Shown piece after piece: positions 21,558 to 29,900 of a DNA stretch of 49,130 nucleotides (positions are counted from its first letter, which is position 1; the number at the start of each line of letters is the position of its first letter). The stretch comes from a virus. Both the position numbers and the translations under genes were made by a program. The DNA lies in IMG/VR virus record IMGVR_UViG_3300036719_003116, positions 1 through 49,130 of that record. One strand, given 5' to 3'. Below the pieces are notes generated by a model that searched no databases, was not told where the DNA came from, and worked only from the letters and a program-made list of their open reading frames with translations.

Positions 21558-23668
21558 TGTTTCTTGATCAATCTTCCAATCAATTAGTTAAAACACACTA
21601 TCTTGGAAGAGATGGTTTTGTATGGTGGCTTGGAGCTGTTTCAGTTCCTGCATCTTCCAAATCAAGCACATCAAATCTTCCTGCAAAGAAAGACAAAGAA
21701 CCTCTATATTACAATAGAGTAAAGGTAAGAATTTTTGGTTACCACACTAAAGATGGTGGTAAATTACCAGACACTGATTTGCCATGGGCACATATTTTAG
21801 TTCCACCTGGAACTGCAAATGGTGTACTTTCGCAAGGACAGGCACATCAATACAAAGGTGGAGAAACTGTATTTGGATTTTTCTTAGATGGTGATGATGG
21901 GCAGCAACCTGTCATTGTTGGATCTTTGTATAAAGGATCTGACATTAGAGATAAAATTAGCACCACACAAGTTGTTCAGCAACAAAGTTCTGAATTTTTA
22001 TCAGTAAGCCCTGGTGAATTGGGGCAGCATCAAATACCTGTAGGAAATAATACTCCAGGTGGACAAAATGTTATAACGGGTGTAGGTAGTTCTACTAATG
22101 CTGGAATATCTACGGCACAATCCAAGAGTGGAATCGAAGATAAAGCAAGACAGAAACCACAGTTTTGTACATTAGCTGATAAAAAGTTTGCAGCTACCAG
22201 TGATATAAAATCTAATCCACCAAACATATGTAAAACTGATAAAGTTTCTAAGATTGAAGATTTCTTAGAAGATTTTATTAATAGGATGGAAGGATATCAA
22301 GCTTACGCTAATTTATATGTTGGAGGAATTTCTAATAAAATTGGAAACATAGAAAGTGAAATAAGAGAATCTGCAATGTTAATATCTAGTGTCTTTACTG
22401 ACATGGTTAAGTGGGGAATGAAATGGTTATTTGATTACATATCCAAAAAGATGGATAATTTAATTGCAGACTTGTTTCCAAAACCAAAACAAAATGCTGC
22501 AGGTCAAGTTGTAAGAACTTATCTGTCAACCATCTATTGTTTGTTTAAAAAATTCATTAAAAAAATTCTTACATATGTTATCAATCAATTAAAAGCTTTA
22601 GTTGGTCAAGTGTTAGGAACTAGTGTTTGTTTGATTGAAAACTTTGTCGGGCAAATGCTATCCAGTATGTTTAACTCATTGTCTGATGCAATCGGTCCAA
22701 CGTTACAGCAGTTAAGTAATTTCTTAGGTGGAGCTTTGGGAAATGCAAGTGATATTCTTACTCAAGCAATGAATGCAGTTGGCTTTATTAAAGGCTTGCT
22801 TAATTGTGAAGAAAGAAACTGTAAACCTCCTCAAAAATTTACTACAAGATATGGCCCTTCGCAAAAAGAAATTGATAACTTTAATAAGATTTTAAAGAAA
22901 GCTGGTTCTGGAGGACTAAAAAATCTTAGAGATGATCTTTATAGAGATCTTGGATTGGAAGGAGTTGATCTTCAATTTGGAAGTTGTACACCTGAAGTTT
23001 TACGTTGTGGCCCTCCATCAATTGCTATTCTTGGCGGCGGAGGAAATGGAGCATCTGCCCTAGCAATTGTTAACAATGTTGGTCAAATGATTGGGGCATC
23101 TATTTTGAGTGGCGGGTCTGGATATTTTGCGCCACCTTATATTTCTATCATAGATTCTTGTAACAATGGTGAAGGTGCAAAAGCAACTGCAGTTGTTGAA
23201 AATGGTCAGGTATCTAGAATATTAATTACTGAACCTGGATCTGGGTATTTAAATGGACAAACATATCAAGAGATAGGTTCTGAACCAGTTGAAATTTCAT
23301 CTGATAATAATAATGATACAAATTCAAATTCATATGTAACACAATTAACAAACGTTGATGTCGATAATATTGGATTGGGTTACGGAGATGGCACATCTGT
23401 TCTTGTAATTCCAGGAGATAACGATATTGGTCAAGTAACTTTACCTGAATTTGATTTATCTTTTGGTCCAAATGGATCTGTCACAGGAGTAACAATTACT
23501 AAACCTGGATATGGATTCACACAGATACCAGAAATTTTATTAATTAGTTTGTCTGGTGCAGGAGCTACCTTAAAACCAAGCTTTAAATTTATTCAGGTAA
23601 ATAAAGAAGAAGAAGGAGAACTTGGAGTCGGTAGAGTGGTTAAAGTCGTCGATTGTGTACAAAAATGA
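21557..23668 (+). CDS. gp5-like baseplate hub protein
   Basis: This 703-aa protein has an N-terminal gp5/VgrG-like OB fold (residues about 15-125): GRDGFVWWLGAV, VKVRIFGYHTKDGGKLPD, LPWAHILVPP and FFLDGDDGQQPVIVGSL. The centre (about 230-420) has several amphipathic or hydrophobic helices. The lysozyme domain of T4 gp5 is absent; peptidoglycan cleavage seems to be delegated to the two hydrolases upstream. Residues about 490-690 hold two or more beta repeats with GSGY and PP-x-I-x-I patterns, also seen in the giant fibres. Its stop overlaps the spike gene by ATGA. Confidence 0.8.
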   Translation: MFLDQSSNQLVKTHYLGRDGFVWWLGAVSVPASSKSSTSNLPAKKDKEPLYYNRVKVRIFGYHTKDGGKLPDTDLPWAHILVPPGTANGVLSQGQAHQYKGGETVFGFFLDGDDGQQPVIVGSLYKGSDIRDKISTTQVVQQQSSEFLSVSPGELGQHQIPVGNNTPGGQNVITGVGSSTNAGISTAQSKSGIEDKARQKPQFCTLADKKFAATSDIKSNPPNICKTDKVSKIEDFLEDFINRMEGYQAYANLYVGGISNKIGNIESEIRESAMLISSVFTDMVKWGMKWLFDYISKKMDNLIADLFPKPKQNAAGQVVRTYLSTIYCLFKKFIKKILTYVINQLKALVGQVLGTSVCLIENFVGQMLSSMFNSLSDAIGPTLQQLSNFLGGALGNASDILTQAMNAVGFIKGLLNCEERNCKPPQKFTTRYGPSQKEIDNFNKILKKAGSGGLKNLRDDLYRDLGLEGVDLQFGSCTPEVLRCGPPSIAILGGGGNGASALAIVNNVGQMIGASILSGGSGYFAPPYISIIDSCNNGEGAKATAVVENGQVSRILITEPGSGYLNGQTYQEIGSEPVEISSDNNNDTNSNSYVTQLTNVDVDNIGLGYGDGTSVLVIPGDNDIGQVTLPEFDLSFGPNGSVTGVTITKPGYGFTQIPEILLISLSGAGATLKPSFKFIQVNKEEEGELGVGRVVKVVDCVQK

Positions 23669-24240
23669 GCATAGATCTAGACATAAAAAATAATTATAGA
23701 ATAGATGGTGGAAATACTTTACCCATTCATGGTAAAGTAAATTATTCTATGATCTGTAAAAATGGTGATGGTGAAATTTATGGAGAGAATGATGGTCGAA
23801 ATGTAAAAGTTGTTAGTGGATTTTCTTGTGAAGTTGTTGGAACAGAGCTTCCACCAAACTCTGATGCAAATCAACCATACGTTCCTGCAAAATGGATTCG
23901 TGCCGCAAAAGGCGATATTATGATTGAAGCTCCTTCTGGAACTTTATATTTAAACGCAAGAAATGTAGTCATAAATGCTTCAGGTCCTGAAACTGATAAT
24001 GAATCTAATGGAAATGTTGATATCATCGCAACAAATGATATTAATTTGACATCATCTGATACCGTTAAAGTTGCAGCTACAAATATAAGTATGAGTGCAA
24101 GTTTGGCTATGGATTTGGCAGGAAAATCCTTCTTAAATATTGCTGGTAGTATGTCAACTGGTGGGTCAACGATAGATTTGTCCAGAGGCATTCTTGGTGC
24201 AACAAATAGTATTTTAAAATCATTAACTGGCATAGGATAA
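23665..24240 (+). CDS. central spike beta-helix protein
   Basis: This 191-aa protein is read from the ATG at 23665, which overlaps the hub stop. After an N-terminal domain of about 75 residues it shows short repeats of alternating hydrophobic residues (GDIMIEAPSGTLYLNARNVVI, then DIIATNDINLTSSDTVKVAA), like the C-terminal intertwined beta-helix of T4 gp5 and phage membrane-piercing spikes. The end is Gly/Ser/Leu-rich. Gene order makes it the natural needle partner of the gp5-like hub. No Cys/His iron site of the classic spike tip was found. Confidence 0.72.
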   Translation: MSIDLDIKNNYRIDGGNTLPIHGKVNYSMICKNGDGEIYGENDGRNVKVVSGFSCEVVGTELPPNSDANQPYVPAKWIRAAKGDIMIEAPSGTLYLNARNVVINASGPETDNESNGNVDIIATNDINLTSSDTVKVAATNISMSASLAMDLAGKSFLNIAGSMSTGGSTIDLSRGILGATNSILKSLTGIG

Positions 24241-24244
24241 TATT

Positions 24245-25189
24245 ATGAATTTTCCATCTTTAGGTGTAGAAAACAATTTTCATGTTGGATTGTCAGATCC
24301 AACATTCATTCCCAAAAATCCATTAGCACTTCCAGGTCTTGCAACAATTAACGGGCCTTTAATTGTTGGTGGGACATTGGTTGATGGTATTATGGGGCCT
24401 GCTTTCCCCAAAACATCAGTAGTAAATATTATTCCATCTCTTAACGCTGTTGGAACAGCGTTAAAAATCAGTGCGTTAGGTGATGGGATTGCCCCGTTTC
24501 CTGGAATTGGTTTGCAAGTCAGTGCTACAAGTCATAATATTATTGCAAGTAGCATCACAACATTGACAAGTCCAACGACAACAATTAAAGGATCATTGGT
24601 TGATGTTCTTGCACCAACTTTTGTAAAAACATTATTAAATGTTAATGGTGTATTTTTTGTTGAGAAAATCGCAACATTTAAAAATGCAGTTTTTACGGGA
24701 ACCGTTACTGCAAATGCAAGAATTACTGCTAATGCTGGCATAACTGTAACTGGTTTGGGTGATGTTACAACGGAAGTTAATCTTGCCAAAGCGTTGCCTG
24801 CTAAACCATTTGATATTCCACATCCTTCAAAATCAAATCATAGACTGAGACATGTTGCAATTGAAGGTCCAGAAATTGCTGTTTTTTATAGAGGAAAATT
24901 GGACGGAGAACATATCATTAAACTTCCAGAGTATTGGAAAGATCTTGTTGATGAAGATAGTATTACAGTACAATTAACTGCATGGAAAAATTCTGATTCA
25001 ACTTTGTATGTAAAAAATATTAATGCACACGAAATTGTTATTGGATCTGAAAAGTTAACCAAAGTTTACTGTCATTATACTGTGTTTGCTGAAAGAAAAG
25101 ATTTAGATAAATTAGTAGTAGAATACGAAGGAACTTCGGTAAAAGATTATCCTGGTCAAGATTTTATAGGTATTAATAATGGCAACTGA
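24245..25189 (+). CDS. virion structural protein with FDIPHP domain
   Basis: This 314-aa late structural protein has a beta-rich N-terminal two thirds with Gly/Thr/Val repeats (TSPTTTIKGSL, TGTVTANARITANAGITVTG). Residues about 186-300 form a separate domain opening with FDIPHPSK, then LRHVAIEGPE, a block known from tail-associated proteins of cyanomyoviruses and often near fibre ends. It overlaps the next gene by 11 nt. A role as baseplate-attached fibre or spike accessory is inferred from position after the spike gene. Confidence 0.72.
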   Translation: MNFPSLGVENNFHVGLSDPTFIPKNPLALPGLATINGPLIVGGTLVDGIMGPAFPKTSVVNIIPSLNAVGTALKISALGDGIAPFPGIGLQVSATSHNIIASSITTLTSPTTTIKGSLVDVLAPTFVKTLLNVNGVFFVEKIATFKNAVFTGTVTANARITANAGITVTGLGDVTTEVNLAKALPAKPFDIPHPSKSNHRLRHVAIEGPEIAVFYRGKLDGEHIIKLPEYWKDLVDEDSITVQLTAWKNSDSTLYVKNINAHEIVIGSEKLTKVYCHYTVFAERKDLDKLVVEYEGTSVKDYPGQDFIGINNGN

Positions 25190-25916
25190 ACAATCAAAAA
25201 GAACAATCAGCTCACTAAACGATAAAATTAGTGAAAACAATTTAGCTATTGATTCTATTACTCCATTAATTCCTCCAGTTGAAGATAAGATCAATGATTT
25301 TCTTCCTTCAATCCAGGCGTTTGACAATCAAATTATTGCAATTAATGCACAAATACAAACAAAACAAGCCCAGATCGTTAGTATAGGTGCAACAGCTCAA
25401 TCTGTGGTTGGTTGTGGAACAACAACAACGACAACAGTTAATCGTGATCTATTGCAGGCAAATACTTGGAACATAAACACGTCATCTTATAATGGCGACC
25501 AGCCATATGGAAATATTACTGCAACTACGTTGACGACAAATAATAGCGGCATAGGATCTTTTAATGTTTATACTAACAGTGGTGGAGCATCTCTTGGCAC
25601 ATATTATTCCTTAACTGGGCCTGGTTATTTGACAGGAACTAATGGGATCGCCACAGTAACACCAACAGCATCAGATAACGCTACATGTACTGCATGTAAA
25701 ACTGCTATTGCAACATTGGAAAGTGAAATAAATTCATTAAGATCACAAGCATCTGCATTGATAACAACTGCAAATACTTTGAAGGGAGAAAGAACTGAAT
25801 CTGAAATCAGACGTTATGGTTTGAGAAAAGGCATTGAGCAACTTCAAGCAGATACTGCAAGAGTAGGTTCAGTTCTAACCATCTTGACAGATCCAAGCAA
25901 TGATGCTATAATTTAA
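25179..25916 (+). CDS. coiled-coil structural protein with central beta domain
   Basis: This 245-aa protein has coiled-coil helices at both ends (residues about 3-70 and 168-235), with a Thr/Asn/Gly-rich domain between them containing runs of Thr and three Cys (one near residue 79, then C-T-x-C near the second helix). This is a fibrous-protein layout. It ends the hub and spike series. The last codons contain a consensus sigma70 promoter for the tRNA region. No family was recognised; virion assignment is from context. Confidence 0.68.
   Translation: MATEQSKRTISSLNDKISENNLAIDSITPLIPPVEDKINDFLPSIQAFDNQIIAINAQIQTKQAQIVSIGATAQSVVGCGTTTTTTVNRDLLQANTWNINTSSYNGDQPYGNITATTLTTNNSGIGSFNVYTNSGGASLGTYYSLTGPGYLTGTNGIATVTPTASDNATCTACKTAIATLESEINSLRSQASALITTANTLKGERTESEIRRYGLRKGIEQLQADTARVGSVLTILTDPSNDAII
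25884..25912 (+). promoter_or_regulatory. consensus sigma70 promoter for the 56-aa gene and tRNA region
   Basis: TTGACA (25884-25889), 17 nt, TATAAT (25907-25912): perfect consensus. It lies in the end of the structural gene, so early transcription of the tRNA cluster begins inside a late operon. Confidence 0.88.
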
Positions 25917-25939
25917 GAGTCCGTGTGAAGGAATGCGTT

Positions 25940-25957
25940 GGGGGAAGAAATTCCCCC
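25940..25957 (+). promoter_or_regulatory. leader hairpin GGGGGAA-GAAA-TTCCCCC
   Basis: A perfect 7-bp stem (25940-25946 with 25951-25957) and GAAA tetraloop in the leader of the 56-aa gene, about 20 nt upstream of its start. No T-run follows, so it is more likely a stabilising or regulatory element than a terminator. Flanking bases (TTGGGG and CCCCAA) allow alternative pairing. Confidence 0.5.
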
Positions 25958-25976
25958 TCCCCAATCATTGAATCTT

Positions 25977-26147
25977 ATGAGACCAGAAACTAGAAAATCA
26001 ATGGAAATGCTGTTTAATGCAAAATGGAACTTGCCAAAAGCAGCGGAACATGCTAGACTTACCAACAAGGAAATGAAAATTACTTTTAACGAGTATTGCA
26101 ATTTCCATCCCCCGATTTATGGGGTTGACAACCAAGAGAATACCTGA
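25977..26147 (+). CDS. small conserved cyanophage protein, possible HTH
   Basis: This 56-aa protein is read from ATG 25977. An upstream TTG at 25938 is rejected because it lies in the hairpin. The segment WNLPKAAEHARLTNKEMKI resembles a helix-turn-helix with a conserved Ala-Ala-x-His core, and the protein looks like a recurring small cyanophage protein. It could be an early DNA-binding regulator. The stop codon lies inside the tRNA promoter. Confidence 0.65.
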   Translation: MRPETRKSMEMLFNAKWNLPKAAEHARLTNKEMKITFNEYCNFHPPIYGVDNQENT

Positions 26148-26153
26148 TAGAAT
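26125..26153 (+). promoter_or_regulatory. sigma70 promoter for tRNA-Leu
   Basis: TTGACA (26125-26130), 17 nt, TAGAAT (26148-26153). The expected start is within a few bases of the tRNA at 26166. The -10 sits at the loop edge of a hairpin, repeating the layout found after psbA. Confidence 0.65.
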
Positions 26154-26160
26154 TCTCTTG
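26133..26160 (+). terminator. possible terminator hairpin overlapping the tRNA promoter
   Basis: CAAGAGAA (26133-26140) pairs with TTCTCTTG (26153-26160), an 8-bp stem with a 12-nt loop followed by only two T. It would end or process the transcript of the 56-aa gene. The T-run is weak, so the call is uncertain. Confidence 0.4.
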
Positions 26161-26165
26161 TTCAC

Positions 26166-26248
26166 GGGCGTATGGTGAAATTGGTAAACACAACTGACTT
26201 AAAATCAGTCGGGAGTCTCCCTTGTCGGTTCAAGTCCGACTATGCCCA
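26166..26248 (+). tRNA. tRNA-Leu (TAA)
   Basis: An 83-nt tRNA with acceptor stem GGGCGTA/TATGCCC (one G-U pair), anticodon stem ACTGA/TCAGT, loop CTTAAAA with anticodon TAA at 26200-26202, a variable arm as expected for leucine, and T-loop GGTTCAAGTCC. No CCA is encoded. It decodes TTA, frequent in AT-rich phage genes but rarer in GC-richer Synechococcus hosts. Confidence 0.97.
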
Positions 26249-26325
26249 TTACCAAAATTGACTTTTGGTTTCAAAAATGGGCGGAAAAAAATCCCGCCAA
26301 AAAAATGCCAAAAAGGTTTTTGGTA

Positions 26326-26333
26326 TCTAAATA
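26326..26333 (+). promoter_or_regulatory. late-like motif TCTAAATA
   Basis: TCTAAATA lies 17 nt upstream of the ATG at 26351. It is the same 8-mer as before speD and the gene at 34068. The preceding 100 nt between tRNA-Leu and this site hold only AT-rich inverted repeats around 26251-26323. Confidence 0.4.
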
Positions 26334-26350
26334 ACAAAAAGAATAAAGTT

Positions 26351-26620
26351 ATGAAATACCGTATTGATGCTGCATATTGCTGGTACAATAAGGGAACTCA
26401 AATAGTTCTAATGTATTTCATAAATCATGTTCCTTTTACATTTGATGAACTTCCAGATGAATCAATTTATGATCTGGATCTTATAGAAGTAGCAGACAAA
26501 GAAAGACGTTACGAACCAGAGGATTTGTATAAAACATCATTCTATTTGATTGATGAACAATGCCATCCAATGTTATTTGAACTTGAACTGGAAAATCCAG
26601 AATGTCTGCCACAAGATTGA
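26351..26620 (+). CDS. hypothetical acidic protein within the tRNA cluster
   Basis: This 89-aa protein is read from ATG 26351; an open frame reaching 26222 overlaps tRNA-Leu and is rejected. It starts with a Tyr-rich beta segment (CWYNKGTQIVLMYFINH) and ends acidic. Its TGA stop at 26618-26620 is separated from tRNA-Thr by a single base, so the mRNA end is probably made by tRNA processing. No family was recognised. Confidence 0.65.
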   Translation: MKYRIDAAYCWYNKGTQIVLMYFINHVPFTFDELPDESIYDLDLIEVADKERRYEPEDLYKTSFYLIDEQCHPMLFELELENPECLPQD

Positions 26621-26621
26621 T

Positions 26622-26695
26622 GCCTGAGTAGCTCAGCTGGATAGAGCAACGGTTTTGTAAACCGTAGGTCGTCGGTTCAAGTCCGACCTTGGGCT
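26622..26695 (+). tRNA. tRNA-Thr (TGT)
   Basis: A 74-nt tRNA with acceptor stem GCCTGAG/CTTGGGC containing two wobble pairs, D-arm AGCTCAGCTGGATAGAGC, anticodon stem ACGGT/ACCGT, loop TTTGTAA with anticodon TGT at 26656-26658, and T-arm GTCGGTTCAAGTCCGAC. The CCA end is not encoded. It reads ACA and related threonine codons, abundant in the fibre genes downstream. Confidence 0.97.
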
Positions 26696-26820
26696 TTAGT
26701 AGTCGCTAGGCACATAGCCTAGAAAGACGCTAAAGGGTACAACAAGGAACGTTGTATTAAACAAAGAGTCCCCTATGCCACATCGTAGATTATCGTCGGT
26801 GGATACTCTTGCCCTCCTCT
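26696..26820 (+). other. structured spacer between tRNA-Thr and tRNA-Ala
   Basis: These 125 nt carry no ORF and no tRNA T-loop. Three hairpins are visible: CTAGGC/GCCTAG (26706-26722), extended by GTC/GAC outside; TACAAC/GTTGTA (26738-26756); and a longer arm AAGAGT/ACTCTT (26764-26810) enclosing CCAC/GTGG. It may be a small structured RNA released by processing of the flanking tRNAs, or only spacer. Confidence 0.4.
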
Positions 26821-26893
26821 GGGGAATTAGCTCAGTTGGTAGAGCATCGCCTTTGCAAGGCGGGTGTCAGGAGTTCAAGTCTCCTATTCTCCA
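26821..26893 (+). tRNA. tRNA-Ala (TGC)
   Basis: A 73-nt tRNA with acceptor stem GGGGAAT/ATTCTCC (one G-U pair), discriminator A, D-arm AGCTCAGTTGGTAGAGC, anticodon stem TCGCC/GGCGG, loop TTTGCAA with anticodon TGC at 26854-26856, and T-loop AGTTCAAGTCT. CCA is not encoded. It ends 4 nt before the late promoter of the giant fibre gene. Confidence 0.97.
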
Positions 26894-26896
26894 TGA

Positions 26897-26904
26897 TATA
26901 AATA
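26897..26904 (+). promoter_or_regulatory. late promoter TATAAATA of the first giant fibre gene
   Basis: A perfect T4 late octamer 32 nt upstream of the ATG at 26937. Confidence 0.83.
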
Positions 26905-26928
26905 AACCATAATAGCTCCTTTATGGTT
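26905..26928 (+). promoter_or_regulatory. leader hairpin before the giant fibre start
   Basis: AACCATAA (26905-26912) pairs with TTATGGTT (26921-26928) around an 8-nt loop that contains GCTCCT. The ATG follows 8 nt later, and no Shine-Dalgarno sequence is visible, so the hairpin could tune initiation. Confidence 0.4.
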
Positions 26929-26936
26929 ATATTTCC

Positions 26937-29900
26937 ATGCCTTTAAGCAGATTAGAGAATTTCTTAAAGAACACTGATGGTAACATTCTATACGTCAATC
27001 CATCAGATTTAGATGCCACAGATAGTATTGAAAACCAGGGTAATTCTTTAACCAGACCCTTTAAAACAATTCAGAGAGCTTTACTTGAAGCGGCAAGATT
27101 TTCATATAATATTGGTCAAAATAACGATAAATTTGATAAGACCACAGTTTTAATTTATCCTGGAACTTATACAATTGATAATAGACCAGGATTATCAGCA
27201 GCAAGTGTTGGTGGAAATGCACAATATAGAGACATCAATGGCAATCTAGGCACTTTAACAGAACTTACAAATACTTCTAATTATGACATTGAAGATCCTT
27301 CTAATGTCTTATACAAATTTAACTCAACTACAGGTGGTGTAATTGTTCCTAGAGGAACATCAATTGTTGGATTAGATCTTCGTAAAACTAAAATTCGTCC
27401 AAAATTTGTTCCTGATCCCACAAACGCAGGAATTACTAGCACATCAATCTTTAAAATTACTGGTGGTTGTTACTTTTGGCAATTTTCTGTATTTGATGGT
27501 GATCTGAATAATTCAGTTTATTATGATTATGTTGGAAATACAAAAACTCCAACATTCTCTCACCACAAACTTTCAGTATTTGAATATGCTGATGGTGTAA
27601 ATGGTGTTGGTGTTGGAACATCATCTGCATATAGTGATTTGCAGATGTATTATTATAAAGTTGCTCAAGCTTATGGTGATAGCTCTGGTAGAGCAATTAA
27701 TGATTTCCCATCAAATCTTGACTTTGAACCAAATACTCCAGAATTTAAAATCGTTGGTGCTTTAACTGCAAATGATATTGGTATTTCCAGCGCAACTTAT
27801 GCTGGCAACTTAATCACAGTTGACACATCAACAGCTCATGGATTAAACATTGATGATCCAATAAGAATTAGTGGCTTTACTTCTACATCTTATAATGGTT
27901 CTTATACTGTAGTTGGTGTTGCAAGTGCGTCCAGATTCCAATATAGATCAAGTGCTACACCCACAGGAACAGGTGTTTTACTAAATGGTGGTGAAAAACT
28001 TGTAGTTGAAGCTGATAATGTAAGCGGAGCATCTCCATACATTTTCAACTGCAGCATGAGATCTGTTTTTGGTATGAGCGGATTAAATGCCGATGGTGCA
28101 AATGCAACAGGATTTAAGTCAGTTGTTGTTGCACAATTTACTGGCATTAGCCTTCAAAAAGATGATAATGCTTTCGTAATTTATGACAAAACTTCGGGAA
28201 CTTATCAAGACGAAAATACAACTGCAGAATCAAATAGACCTTTACATTTAAATTCAAGAGCAATTTATAAGCCAGAATATGCAAATTATCATGTTCGTGC
28301 TGCTAATGGTGCATTTATTCAGTGCGTTTCTATCTTTGCTATTGGTTATGCACAGCATTTCTTAGCAGAATCTGGTGGTGACCTATCAATTACCAACTCT
28401 AACTCTAACTTTGGTGCAAAATCTTTAGTATCTAGAGGATATAGAGCAGAATCATTTGATCGTGATGATGTAGGTTACATTACTCACGTTATTCCTCCTA
28501 AAGATAATGATTTAGTAATCGATCCCGTTTCTTGGGTTTCATTAGACGTTGGTTTATCAACATCAACCGCAGGTGTTGGAACAACTGCAAGAATGTATTG
28601 CTATGATTTTACAGATCCTGACAATGCACCACCATACGTTTTAAGTTCTTATAGAATTGGTGCTAAAAATGATGAACTCTTAAATGTACTTGTTTCTACA
28701 GGATCTTCTGAAGTAGCTGTAACTGCTCCAGTGTTGATGCCAACTCCCGATTCTACTGACGGGCCTTCTGGTGAAAAGAGCTATAGAATTATTCGTGTTG
28801 GTGCTGCTAATAGCATTACTTCTAATAATACTTTAAATCTAGAATCAAATCATCAACTATTCACTGGAGAATCTGTAAGGGTATTCACTGACAATGGTGC
28901 AATGCCAGATGGTCTTGAAGCTGATACGTTATATTATGCAATTACTGGAGGGCTGTCTGCAAACCAAGTTCAATTGGCAAAGAGTTTCAACGATTCTATT
29001 ACTGGAACTCCTATTCCAATTACAATTAGCAATAATAAAGGTGGTTTATTAACTCTTGTAAGTAGAGTATCTGATAAGACACCTGGAGATTTTGGTCACC
29101 CAATTCAATATGATACAACTAGAAAAAATTGGTATATTACATCTTCAAATAATCCAACAAGAAACAGAATTCACACCAACTTCATAACATATAGACAATT
29201 TTTAACAGATTCAAGTTCCAAAACATATATCGAAAGAAGACCAGATACCAGAAATGTTCAAGACAGAATCTATAGATTTAGATATGTAATTCCAAGAGAA
29301 TATGGTACAACAGCAGCAAATGCTAAACCACCTTCAATTGGTTACATCATCCAAGAGTCTAAGACTGTTGGTGTCAATAATGCATCAGAATTCTCTTCAG
29401 TAACGAATTCAATTCAAAAGAGAAATACTAGAATTATTCATAGTGTATCGCATGACCAATCTGCAGGAATTTGTACTGTTGTAACTGAAAATCCTCATAA
29501 ATTTAATATTGGTGATAAAATTAAAATTAATAAAGTAAAGAGTGCTAATAATCCAGTTGGAGCTGCTAACTCTGGATTTAATGGTGTATTCCCTGTCGTT
29601 GGGATTACAAGTGATAAAGGATTCACAATTAATCTTTCTTCAACTCCAGGTGCTTATATCAATGTATCTTCAACAAGAAATGAAAATCTGCCAACAGTAT
29701 CAAGAGATGCATTTAGAAATACCTATACAATTTATACAATAGATACCATTCAAGAACAAGTCTTTAATAAAGCTGATGGTGTTTATCATATAACATGTAT
29801 CGCTAATAACGTTTCACCAACGGATTCATATTTTGCAGGGGATAATTATTCTCAAAACACTGGAAATCTTTATCCAACAAGAGATAGGGATAATTATGAA

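Noticed and set aside
25940-25957. Hairpin as a rho-independent terminator of the structural operon
   Set aside because: No T-run follows, and it lies downstream of a promoter in the leader of the next gene.
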